Counted from the stretch's first letter, positions 1-7,063 are shown. The stretch is DNA of 11,548 bases from CAKUFA01 sp963646285 (GCA_963646285.1 CAVIWF010000063.1:1-11548), one strand, 5' to 3'. A program made the numbers and translations. Notes: generated by a model from the letters alone, not told the origin.

Positions 1-4
1 GAAG

Positions 5-54
5 GGGCTCGCCGATTTTCGATCTAGAGTTGAAGGGCTTGCGAGCCCTCCAAC
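5..54. repeat. Overlapping inverted repeats at left edge
   Basis: GGGCTCGC at 5-12 is perfectly complementary to GCGAGCCC at 41-48. The same right arm can instead form a tighter hairpin: AGGGCT (34-39), loop TGCG, AGCCCT (44-49), extended by GTTG/CAAC (29-32 and 51-54) across one A/C mismatch. The two foldings exclude each other. The segment precedes the terminator at 81 and no coding frame is visible here. It may be the 3' part of an upstream transcript or an intergenic palindromic element; the window edge prevents a decision. Confidence 0.5.
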
Positions 55-80
55 GTCACCCAGGGTTTGTTGATGGTCTG

Positions 81-117
81 GGCACCCCACGGTCAGTGTG
101 ACCATGGGGTGCCTTTT
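81..117 (+). terminator. Rho-independent terminator of an upstream transcript
   Basis: GGCACCCCA (81-89) pairs with TGGGGTGCC (105-113). Inside it, GGTCA (91-95) pairs with TGACC (99-103) around a 3-nt loop, with a single C/A mismatch between the two stems. TTTT follows at 114-117. It should end transcription from the left and so insulates the cassette that starts at the promoter near 323. Confidence 0.85.
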
Positions 118-322
118 GTGGTTGTGAGAAATAGGTGGTTGATGCGGTAATTTGGTTTTGGGAGATGGCTGCTTCTGGGCTGCAATGGCGCAATATGCAG
201 CACGTTTTTGAAATGGACAAGTGAGGATAAAAGTACACTTTTGTAAACACCAAACCCACCGTAAATTCCCAAAGTAAGTTCCAAACCCACCGTCGAAATC
301 AGGAAAATTGTTCCACAAATAG
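118..322. other. Gene-free upstream region of the cassette
   Basis: I see no convincing gene between the terminator and the promoter at 323. The short minus-strand frames here have no ribosome binding site or recognisable motif. The region is A+T-rich compared with the downstream coding DNA. It carries a 13-bp direct repeat (250-262 and 281-293) and one arm of a long inverted repeat (230-246), which are listed separately and may be regulatory sites. Confidence 0.5.
250..293. repeat. 13-bp direct repeat upstream of promoter
   Basis: CCAAACCCACCGT occurs at 250-262 and again at 281-293. The centre-to-centre distance is 31 bp, close to three helical turns, so both copies face the same side of the DNA. 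The second copy ends 29 bp before the -35 box at 323. That placement fits an activator or repressor site; the regulator is not identified. Confidence 0.45.
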
Positions 323-351
323 TTGATTTTCTTGATTGCATTTGGTATACT
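323..351 (+). promoter_or_regulatory. Sigma-70-type promoter of the SPFH-TIR cassette
   Basis: TTGATT (-35, 323-328) and TATACT (-10, 346-351) are separated by exactly 17 bp. Transcription should start near 358, leaving a leader of roughly 190 nt before the ATG at 546. The leader can pair ATGTGTC (387-393) with GACACAT (424-430), and GCGGA (493-497) with TCCGC (507-511). No known riboswitch class was recognised. This is the only good promoter seen ahead of the four co-directional genes. Confidence 0.65.
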
Positions 352-545
352 TGAGTCGATGATTAGCGTTTTCAAGCTGATTGAGCATGTGTCGATAGCT
401 GGTTACAAAAGTGTGCTTTAGTAGACACATTTCTTGGAAAAGCAGCGCTTGTGCTGGGCAGAGATCGGCATGTGGTTCGGTGCATTCTGTGAGCGGAATA
501 CGAAAGTCCGCCTTCTTATCATATCAATCAAAAAAGGAGTCATGC

Positions 546-2285
546 ATGATGAGCAAGTTCATGATTGCCTGCCCGGTTTGCCACAGCTATGCGGAGGCAT
601 CGACTGGATTCTTTGCCAGCAAGCACATTCGGTGTTCTTGCGGCAATGTGATTCACGTAAAAACAGATCGGATGGCGACAAAGCGCTGCCCCAGCTGCGG
701 CAACGATGTGGTCTATGATCAGGCAGCAGGGAAGGACGCCAAGTGTCCTGTTTGTCATGCCCCGCTGTTGACCGATAAGGAGATGAATCATCTTGTCTCC
801 TTCCGGTGCACCACTTGCGGATGCCGCCTGCAGGCGGATAAGTGTGCGCAGCAAATCACCTGTCCCGTGTGCGATACGGTGTGCGACGTTCAGCAGGAAG
901 TGAAAAAGGCCGAAGTGCGTGATGCTGGCGTTCCTGCGGTCATCAGCTATGAAGGGGATAACAAAACCTTCGTGTGGAAGCATCCCGTTACGGACTTTGT
1001 GACGGGCAGCCAGCTGATTGTTCACGAAAGTCAGGAGGCTGTTTTCTTCCGCAACGGCGAAGCACTGGATTCCTTCGGCCCAGGCCGTTACACGCTGGAA
1101 ACGGGGATTCTGCCCAAGATGAGTAACCTGTATCCTTTGCCTGTGCAGGGGCAGCCCTTCCATGCAGAAGTCTATTTTGTGAACCTGACCACGCAAATGG
1201 GCATTAAGTGGGGAACGCCCAGTAAGGTTGGCCTCTTTGACCCTGCCACGGGCATCCATGTGGAGCTTGGTGCTTCTGGCTCCTTCAACATGAAGGTGGC
1301 AGATGCACGCCGCCTGCTGATTCGTGTGGTTGGCACCTCTGGCAGCCTGAAGCAGGAAGATATCTTTGGCCAGAATGGCACAGGCTATTTCCGCACCATT
1401 GTAATGACGCAGGTCAAGGCCAATCTGGCGAAGATCATCAAGGCAAACCGCATCAATGTCCTTGAACTGGATGAGCATGTGGATACCATCAGCCGTGCCC
1501 TGCGGGAGGCCATCAATCCGGAGCTTGCAGAATATGGTCTGGAAATGCCGGAGTTTTATGTCAGCAACATTGTAACCCCGGATGAGGATCCCAATCTCCG
1601 CCGCATGAAGCAGCAGCATGCAGATCTCTACCTGAAAACCCGTGAAGAGGAAATCAAGAAGGCCGAGGCAGAAGCCGCATTCGAACGGAAGGCTGTGGAA
1701 GCCCAGACCAAGGCACGGATGAACGTCATCGAAGCCCAAGGGGCAGCAGATGCGGCACGTATTGCAGGGCAGGCACAGGCGGACATTTACCGCATGCAGT
1801 CCGAAGCAGAAGCCCAGGAAATGCGCATGAAGGGCTACACCTACCAGCAGGAAACCGCCCGTCAGGTAGGCGTGGAAGCCATGCGAAACGGCGGCGCAGG
1901 GGTAACAGGCTTTGCCAGCGAGGCCATGCAGCTGGGCATCGGCCTTGGCACGGTGGGCAGCGTCATTGGCATGACGAAGGAAGCCATTCAGCCGGTGATG
2001 CAGGGCGTCAGCAGCATGGCACAGCCCACGCCTCCTGCGGAAAATGCAGGCTGGACGTGCACTTGTGGTCAAAGGAACATCACCAGCAAGTTCTGCCCTG
2101 AGTGCGGCGCAAAGAAGCCGGAGCCGCCTAAGCCTTGGGATTGCACTTGCGGACAGACGGGCATCACCAGCAAATTCTGCCCCAATTGCGGCAGCAAAAA
2201 GCCTGAAACCTGGGACTGCAGCTGCGGTCAAAAGCATATTACCAGCAAGTTCTGCCCTGAATGCGGCAGGAAGCGGGAGGATTAA
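546..2285 (+). CDS. SPFH/band-7 protein with N- and C-terminal zinc ribbons (YdjI-like)
   Basis: 579-residue SPFH-domain protein of the type often annotated 'virion core protein' or YdjI-like. The start at 546 (or 549) is chosen because AAGGAG lies at 534-539; the frame stays open upstream to 411 but that extension has no ribosome binding site. Order: multiple CxxC zinc-ribbon pairs in residues 9-113 (for example C9/C12, C48/C51, C67/C70, C88/C91, C106/C109); SPFH domain about 130-345; an Ala/Glu/Lys-rich coiled coil about 353-430; a Gly-rich stretch about 440-480; then three tandem ribbons, each W-x-C-x-C-GQ...ITSKFCPxCG, with cysteines 505/507/517/520, 533/535/545/548 and 558/560/570/573. 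There is no obvious transmembrane helix, so membrane contact would come from the SPFH part or from partners. SPFH proteins oligomerise into membrane scaffolds; in Bacillus, YdjI belongs to an envelope-stress-type operon. The next gene starts 3 bp downstream, so co-expression with a membrane protein is very likely. The exact role is inferred. Confidence 0.88.
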   Translation: MMSKFMIACPVCHSYAEASTGFFASKHIRCSCGNVIHVKTDRMATKRCPSCGNDVVYDQAAGKDAKCPVCHAPLLTDKEMNHLVSFRCTTCGCRLQADKCAQQITCPVCDTVCDVQQEVKKAEVRDAGVPAVISYEGDNKTFVWKHPVTDFVTGSQLIVHESQEAVFFRNGEALDSFGPGRYTLETGILPKMSNLYPLPVQGQPFHAEVYFVNLTTQMGIKWGTPSKVGLFDPATGIHVELGASGSFNMKVADARRLLIRVVGTSGSLKQEDIFGQNGTGYFRTIVMTQVKANLAKIIKANRINVLELDEHVDTISRALREAINPELAEYGLEMPEFYVSNIVTPDEDPNLRRMKQQHADLYLKTREEEIKKAEAEAAFERKAVEAQTKARMNVIEAQGAADAARIAGQAQADIYRMQSEAEAQEMRMKGYTYQQETARQVGVEAMRNGGAGVTGFASEAMQLGIGLGTVGSVIGMTKEAIQPVMQGVSSMAQPTPPAENAGWTCTCGQRNITSKFCPECGAKKPEPPKPWDCTCGQTGITSKFCPNCGSKKPETWDCSCGQKHITSKFCPECGRKRED

Positions 2286-2288
2286 GCA

Positions 2289-2930
2289 ATGAAGATGACC
2301 AAGCGTGCATGGATCATTTGGGGAATTTCTCTGGCAGTTGTGCTCGTGCTGATGGCTGCCATTCCTTTCGTCCGCACGGCAGCGTGGTGGATTGGTGCCG
2401 CTTGCACGGTGGTGATGTTTGGCCTGTGCGCCTTCACGTTCCATCTGGCCTTCCGAAAAGGCGGCGACATCGAAAGCAAGCTCCTTGGCTGGCCCATCTT
2501 CAAGGTGGGTTACACGGCGTTGATTGCCCAGGTGATGGTTGGGGGCATACTCATGGGGATTGCAGCCTTCTGCCCGGCGTGGCCGGCAGTGATTGCGGAG
2601 GTGCTCCTGTTTGCCGCAACAGGCATTTGCCTGACCTTGAAGGAAGCCTCCCGCACGGTGGTGACCCATGGAGAAGCAACCGTGCAGGACAGAACCCAGG
2701 GCTGGAAGGCCATCCGTGCCAAGGCCAACGCCCTGGCAGCATCCAACGGCAATAGGGACATGAAGAAGCTGGCGGAAGAAATCCGCTATGCTGACCCTGC
2801 GCCCACAGAGATGGATGGGAAGATAGCGGAGATGCTGGAGCAAATGACGGGAGAGGTCACGGAACAGAATGTGACGATGGTGAGGCAGATGGTGATGGAG
2901 AGGAAAGAAATGGGGAAGGGGAATAAGTAA
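2289..2930 (+). CDS. Four-helix membrane protein with cytoplasmic tail, family not recognised
   Basis: 213 residues; the ATG at 2289 follows the SPFH stop codon by 3 bp, with GGGAGG at 2275-2280 as ribosome binding site. Four hydrophobic segments are visible at about residues 7-27, 32-54, 73-95 and 98-117. The rest (about 118-213) is hydrophilic, helical and charged, with a lysine-rich end (GKGNK). The loop between helices 2 and 3 carries R56 and K57, which together with the N-terminal KMTKR suggests both termini face the cytoplasm. I do not recognise the family and see no catalytic motif. Tight linkage to the SPFH gene makes it a plausible membrane anchor or partner for that protein, which lacks a transmembrane helix itself. 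Codon use resembles the SPFH and TIR genes and differs from the A+T-rich gene that follows. Confidence 0.8.
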   Translation: MKMTKRAWIIWGISLAVVLVLMAAIPFVRTAAWWIGAACTVVMFGLCAFTFHLAFRKGGDIESKLLGWPIFKVGYTALIAQVMVGGILMGIAAFCPAWPAVIAEVLLFAATGICLTLKEASRTVVTHGEATVQDRTQGWKAIRAKANALAASNGNRDMKKLAEEIRYADPAPTEMDGKIAEMLEQMTGEVTEQNVTMVRQMVMERKEMGKGNK

Positions 2931-2953
2931 AAAAGTGATTGAGGATGAGAAAA

Positions 2954-3637
2954 ATGGTTAGAAATAGCGTAATCCTGTATAAGTATATATCACGCCAATA
3001 CCTGATGGAGACGTTAAGAAACCAACAGTTGTATCTTGACGATGGTTCGAATTTTAATGATCCATTTGAATTGCTGATTGTAAGCAAAAGCGAGACCAAC
3101 GATAGACGAGTACAAGGGTTACATATACTCTGCCTGACAAATAGCTACAGAAAAAAACTGATGTGGTCTTATTATGGAGAGTCACATAAAGGTGTTTGCT
3201 TAACGATTGAAGTACCGAAAAAAATTGTCTACCCTGTATGCTACACTTCAGCGAGAGTGTATGAAAACAGCAATTTGGATGAGATCATTGCACATAGTAA
3301 CATAAATAGGAGGAAAAACACGAACTGCGATTATTCCACATTGAGCACAGAAAAAAAGATTGCTTTCATCAAGGATAAAAAGTGGAAAGACGAGAAAGAA
3401 TACCGTATTGTGCTCGATGGGAATGATGAAAAACTGCTGACGAATGAAGGCGGTAGATGGTTCTTGAAGGTGAAAATAAAGAACGTGTATCTGGGGGCAA
3501 GGTTTGCAGATGATGGGCAATGTACAGCGTCTGCAATTGAAGAAATATGCAAAGAAAAAAGGATAACAGTCAAGTATATGACACTTTCAAGAAGGAACTA
3601 TGGTCTAGACATAGCAAAGGAGCGTAAACTACCATGA
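2954..3637 (+). CDS. DUF2971-family protein
   Basis: 227 residues from the ATG at 2954, which has GAGG 9 nt upstream (2941-2944). An ATG at 2945 and a TTG at 2939 are in-frame alternatives but would add only 3-5 residues. Hallmarks of DUF2971 are present in order: LYKY (8-11), FNDPFE (34-39), a strand with LCLT (59-62), MWSYYGESHKGVC (70-82), and W-x-x-EKEYRI (144-151). The biochemical function of this family is not established to my knowledge; no transmembrane segment or signal peptide is present, so it should be cytoplasmic. The gene is visibly A+T-rich with many AGA, AGG, ATA and AAA codons, unlike its neighbours, which points to a separate and possibly recent origin. Its stop codon overlaps the next ATG (ATGA at 3634-3637), and the next gene's ribosome binding site is inside its coding end, so translation is coupled to the TIR gene. 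Confidence 0.82.
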   Translation: MVRNSVILYKYISRQYLMETLRNQQLYLDDGSNFNDPFELLIVSKSETNDRRVQGLHILCLTNSYRKKLMWSYYGESHKGVCLTIEVPKKIVYPVCYTSARVYENSNLDEIIAHSNINRRKNTNCDYSTLSTEKKIAFIKDKKWKDEKEYRIVLDGNDEKLLTNEGGRWFLKVKIKNVYLGARFADDGQCTASAIEEICKEKRITVKYMTLSRRNYGLDIAKERKLP

Positions 3638-6600
3638 TCATCAAGTGCAAGATGTGCGGTGGAGACATCGAATTCACCCCGGGTGCGACCTACGGAACGT
3701 GCGAATATTGCGGCAGTACGTCCACCATCCCGAAGGCTGAGGACGAAGTGACCTTGAACCGCTACAACCGTGCGAACCATTTTCGCCGGCAGTGCGAATT
3801 TGATAAGGCTGTTGCGGCCTATGAGAAGATTCTCGAGCAGGATGACACGGATGCTGAAGCCCATTGGGGTGCGGTGCTGAGCCGCTATGGCATCGAATAT
3901 GTGGAAGACCCGACAACCAAGAAGCGCATTCCCACTTGCCATCGGCTGCAGGTGGCATCCATTTTGGCGGATGCGGACTATCTGGCTGCTGTCGAGCATG
4001 CACCTGACGAGGAAAGCCGCAGCCTTTATGAAGAACAGGCAGCGCAGATTGCGGACATTCAGAAAGGCATTCTCGCCATTTCTGCAAACGAGAAACCCTA
4101 CGATGTATTCATCTGCTACAAGGAAACGGATGAAAACGGTCAGCGTACCCGTGACTCGCAGTGGGCGCAGGACGTGTACTATGGCCTGACAGATGCAGGC
4201 TACAAGGTGTTCTTCAGCCGGATTACGCTGGAAGATAAGCTCGGCCAGCAATATGAGCCGTACATCTTTGCTGCACTGAATTCCGCAAAGGTGATGGTGG
4301 CCATTGGCAGCAAGGCAGAATACTTCAATGCCGTGTGGGTGAAGAACGAGTGGAGCCGTTACCTTGCCCTTATGGCCAAGGATCGCAAGCGTCTGCTGAT
4401 CCCTTGCTACCGGGATATGGATCCTTATGACCTGCCTGAAGAACTGTCTGCCCTGCAGAGCCAGGACATGAGCAAAATCGGCTTCATGCAGGATCTGCTC
4501 CGTGGTGTGAAGAAGGTGCTGGAAGCAGATAAAAAGAGTGAGCCGGTGAAACAGTCTGCACAGGTTGTCACCGCAGCATCAACAGCGGCGGTTTCTCCCG
4601 GTGTGACCAGCCTTATGGAGCGGGCTTATCTTTTCATGGAAGACGGCAATTTCGCAAGTGCAGAAGAATATCTGGATCGTGTGCTGGACATTGATCCCAA
4701 GTTTGCTTCAGCTTATGTGGCCAAGGTGTGCGTGACCTTCCAGTTGCGCAGAGAAGCTGAACTGGCGGAAACTACTTTCCAGTATGAGGACAATGCCGAT
4801 TGGCGGAAGGCTATGCGCTTTGCCAACCCGCAGCAGAAAGCTGTCTATGAGAACTATGCAGCAAAGGTAAAGGAACGCACAGAGCGTCAGATCCGGGATT
4901 ATTCCTACGATTGTGCCATGGAAATGGCAGTGAACCCCTATGCCAATAAGAACAAACTGGACAAAGAATTATCGTACTATAAGGTCTCCTGCACCCATTC
5001 TGACGGCTGCAGGGCTGACGGCAGCCGCCGAAAGAACAGCCAGATGAACGAGGACGCATTCAGACAGAATTTGAAAAGCAATGAGCCCGGCGATTTGAGT
5101 GAGCAAAACTTCAATACGGCCGCCGCCATGTTCGATGAAATTAAGGATAGCGATGCAGCCGAATGTGCCGGACAATGCCGCACGCTGGCGGAACAGGCAC
5201 GGCAGAAGAAAATCTACAAGGAAGCGGTAGCTGCATCGCAGAGCAACAGGGTACCTGATTTGCGGCAGGCGCAAGTGCTTTTTGCAAGCATTCCGCAGTA
5301 CAAGGATGCTGAGATGCGTGCAAAAAAGACGCAAGAAAAGATTGATAACATTCAGGCAAGCATCTATGCGGAAGCCGTGCAGGCTATGCAGAACGCAAAA
5401 GGAAACAGCTGGGATTGGTTAAATGTTAAGCATAAGCTGAGCAATAGGGTACTGGACAATTACCGTGATGTGGCTGCTTTGCGGATTCAGGCAGAAAAAC
5501 AGTATCATGAGAGCATTGCCAAGGAAGATGAAATGAGGCGCCGGCAGGCGGCCAGGAAAAAGAAGATGACCATCCTCGGCAGCACTGCCGCAGCAGTGGT
5601 AATTGCAATCATCCTGCTGGTAACGCAGGTGATTATCCCGTCTAATAATTATAACCATGCAGTGTCGTTGCGTGCAGCAGAAGATTGGGATGGAGCACGT
5701 GAAGCCTTTGCGTCTGCCGGCGACTACAGCGATGCGACAACGCAAATCAAGGCCACTTACTACGCCGAAGGCGAGGCCAAGCGGGCAGCAGGCGAGTGGA
5801 CTGAAGCCGTGGAAGCTTTCACGAATGCCGGCGACTACAGCGATGCGGCGACGCAAATCAAGGTCATCTACTACGCAGAAGGCGAAGCCAAGCGAGAAGC
5901 AGGCGAGTGGACTGAAGCCGTGGAAGCTTTCAAGAATGCAGGCGACTACAGCGATGCGGCAACGCAAATCAAGGCTACCTATTACGCCGAAGGCGAGGCC
6001 AAGCGGGCAGCAGAAGATTGGGATGAAGCACGTGAAGCCTTTGCGTCTGCCGGTGACTACAGCGATGCGGCAACACAAATCATGGTCACCTACTACGCAG
6101 AAGGCGAAGCCAAGCGAGAAGCAGGCGAGTGGACAGAAGCCGTGGAAGCTTTCACGAATGCAGGCGACTACAGCGATGCGGCAACGCAAATCAAAGAAAC
6201 TGAATATCAGAAAGCGCAGGCTCTGTATGCCTCCGCTGACTATGCAAATGCCTACACCACCTATAAGAGCATTTCTGGGTATAAAGATGTTGACAATCTA
6301 CTGGAAACAGACGAAAATCTAAAAGCAGCACTCGAAGCAAAGTTTACGGTTGGAAACTACGTAGAATTCGGTACCTATCCGCAAACAGCATCCGGCACGG
6401 ATAGCACACCCATCGAGTGGCTGGTGCTGGCGAGAGATGGGAACAAGGCACTGCTGATCAGCCGTTATGGCTTGGATACGCAACCATACAACAAAAAGAA
6501 GACGAATGTCACCTGGGAGGAATGCACGCTGCGCACCTGGTTGAACGGCACATTCATGAACAAAGCCTTTACTGCGAACGAACAGACCGGCATCCTGCTG

Positions 6601-6984
6601 ACAAATGTAGACAACAGCAGCAGTCAAGGATATAGCGGGTGGAGCACGAGCGGCGGAAACAATACCCAGGATAAGATCTTCCTGTTGAGTTATGCGGAAG
6701 CAAATCAATACCTGGATGTCACTTATGATGATAGCAATAACATGAAATCCAGGGTAGCGCCGACAGCGTATGCGAAGAAACAGGGAGCTGTTACATCCGA
6801 CTATGATAAGACAGCAGATGGTGATGAGTCCGGGTGGTGGTGGCTGCGTTCGCCGGGCAAAAAGCTGAGCGCCGCCGCGCGCGTGTACTACGACGGCTCC
6901 CTCAGCAACAACTACTATGTCAACAGTGGCAGTATTTGTGTCCGCCCCGCTTTGTGGGTTGATCTGGAATCTGGCATCTTCTGA
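3634..6984 (+). CDS. Transmembrane TIR-TPR protein with extracellular repeats and DUF6273/CLec-like domain
   Basis: 1116 residues; ATG overlaps the DUF2971 stop (ATGA), with AAGGAG at 3617-3622. Domains: zinc ribbon (C5/C8, C23/C26); TPR-like helices about 42-85; TIR domain about 155-290, starting YDVFICYKETD with a VFFSRITLEDKLG loop. E208 in QQYEPYI aligns with the catalytic glutamate of NAD-cleaving TIRs (hand alignment to SARM1), so NADase activity is possible. Further helical/TPR segments span about 325-640. A basic cluster (R635-K644) precedes one transmembrane helix about 646-667, predicting N-inside, C-outside. Outside: five near-identical 37-residue TPR/SEL1-like repeats (674-858), a sixth degenerate unit to about 895, then a DUF6273 domain (904-1116) with VEFGTYPQ, IEWLVL, WWWLRSPG and VRPALW. 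The DUF6273 tail resembles C-type-lectin-fold domains used as binding modules. The N-terminal zinc ribbon-TPR-TIR block is a recurrent arrangement in gut Firmicutes. Overall layout suggests an outer sensor linked to an inner TIR; that function is inferred. Confidence 0.88.
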   Translation: MIIKCKMCGGDIEFTPGATYGTCEYCGSTSTIPKAEDEVTLNRYNRANHFRRQCEFDKAVAAYEKILEQDDTDAEAHWGAVLSRYGIEYVEDPTTKKRIPTCHRLQVASILADADYLAAVEHAPDEESRSLYEEQAAQIADIQKGILAISANEKPYDVFICYKETDENGQRTRDSQWAQDVYYGLTDAGYKVFFSRITLEDKLGQQYEPYIFAALNSAKVMVAIGSKAEYFNAVWVKNEWSRYLALMAKDRKRLLIPCYRDMDPYDLPEELSALQSQDMSKIGFMQDLLRGVKKVLEADKKSEPVKQSAQVVTAASTAAVSPGVTSLMERAYLFMEDGNFASAEEYLDRVLDIDPKFASAYVAKVCVTFQLRREAELAETTFQYEDNADWRKAMRFANPQQKAVYENYAAKVKERTERQIRDYSYDCAMEMAVNPYANKNKLDKELSYYKVSCTHSDGCRADGSRRKNSQMNEDAFRQNLKSNEPGDLSEQNFNTAAAMFDEIKDSDAAECAGQCRTLAEQARQKKIYKEAVAASQSNRVPDLRQAQVLFASIPQYKDAEMRAKKTQEKIDNIQASIYAEAVQAMQNAKGNSWDWLNVKHKLSNRVLDNYRDVAALRIQAEKQYHESIAKEDEMRRRQAARKKKMTILGSTAAAVVIAIILLVTQVIIPSNNYNHAVSLRAAEDWDGAREAFASAGDYSDATTQIKATYYAEGEAKRAAGEWTEAVEAFTNAGDYSDAATQIKVIYYAEGEAKREAGEWTEAVEAFKNAGDYSDAATQIKATYYAEGEAKRAAEDWDEAREAFASAGDYSDAATQIMVTYYAEGEAKREAGEWTEAVEAFTNAGDYSDAATQIKETEYQKAQALYASADYANAYTTYKSISGYKDVDNLLETDENLKAALEAKFTVGNYVEFGTYPQTASGTDSTPIEWLVLARDGNKALLISRYGLDTQPYNKKKTNVTWEECTLRTWLNGTFMNKAFTANEQTGILLTNVDNSSSQGYSGWSTSGGNNTQDKIFLLSYAEANQYLDVTYDDSNNMKSRVAPTAYAKKQGAVTSDYDKTADGDESGWWWLRSPGKKLSAAARVYYDGSLSNNYYVNSGSICVRPALWVDLESGIF
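5653..6207 (+). repeat. Five tandem 111-bp coding repeats
   Basis: The period is 111 bp (37 codons), with units starting at 5653, 5764, 5875, 5986 and 6097; a diverged sixth unit follows to about 6318. Each encodes a helix-turn-helix ending in GDYSDAxTQI. Two versions of the middle part exist: units 1 and 4 read AEDWDxAREAFASAG, while units 2, 3 and 5 read AGEWTEAVEAFxNAG. Near-identity at DNA level points to recent duplication or conversion, so copy number may vary between strains. The repeats lie just after the transmembrane helix and probably form the outer stalk. Confidence 0.9.
6868..6984 (+). other. Candidate DGR-type variable region (VR) at the 3' end of the TIR gene
   Basis: Residues 1079-1102 form a run rich in Tyr, Asn, Ser and Gly between LRSPG and VRPALW. 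Nearly every position that would be variable uses a codon ending in C or T (for example R1083 CGC, Y1085 TAC, S1089 TCC, S1091 AGC, N1092 AAC, G1099 GGC, I1101 ATT). Such codons can arise from AAC or AAT by changing only adenines, as DGR mutagenesis does. The unvarying 3' block from 6940 would correspond to the homing-initiation side. The upstream part is locally much more GC-rich than the preceding 300 bp. K1076, K1077 and L1078 do not fit and probably lie outside. No template repeat or reverse transcriptase is in this window. Confidence 0.45.
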
Positions 6985-7057
6985 TTTTTGATCCCGAATC
7001 TTGTGCACTGCATAAAAAGAGGGCAGGGTGGGGTGCAATCTTTGCCGTGCCCAAGTG

Positions 7058-7063
7058 TATAAT
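7058..7063 (+). promoter_or_regulatory. Isolated TATAAT box in the intergenic region
   Basis: A perfect TATAAT occurs 73 bp after the TIR gene stop. The best -35 at suitable spacing is only TGCAAT (7034-7039, 18-bp spacer), so promoter activity is uncertain. If active it would give a transcript of about 65-70 nt ending at the terminator hairpin at 7079-7136. Confidence 0.25.

Larger units (their letters stand above)
230..419. repeat. 17-bp inverted repeat flanking the promoter
   Basis: AAAGTACACTTTTGTAA at 230-246 matches the reverse complement of 403-419 at 16 of 17 positions. The 156 bp between the arms contain the direct repeat and the predicted promoter. It could be a pair of operator sites read by one regulator, or the ends of a very small (190 bp) non-autonomous insertion element. 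No target-site duplication is evident, so the element reading is weak. The right arm lies inside the predicted transcript leader. Confidence 0.45.

Noticed and set aside
93..341. 82-residue minus-strand frame upstream of the cassette
   Set aside because: No ribosome binding site or recognisable domain; it reads through the terminator hairpin at 81-113 and the direct repeats, so it is better taken as non-coding.
411..545. Upstream extension of the SPFH protein to 624 residues
   Set aside because: No ribosome binding site precedes the upstream start, the sequence lacks family similarity, and AAGGAG at 534-539 fits the ATG at 546.
540..2843. 767-residue open frame on the minus strand
   Set aside because: It is antisense to the SPFH and membrane protein genes, which have ribosome binding sites and clear domains. 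The translated frame is rich in His, Cys, Arg and Gly without any motif, typical of the shadow of a GC-rich gene.
5419..6189. 256-residue minus-strand frame with internal repeats
   Set aside because: Its repeats merely mirror the 111-bp repeats of the TIR gene on the other strand, and no ribosome binding site is seen.
5653..6207. CRISPR array or satellite repeat
   Set aside because: Units are 111 bp, contiguous without unique spacers, and stay in frame within a protein; they encode helical repeats.
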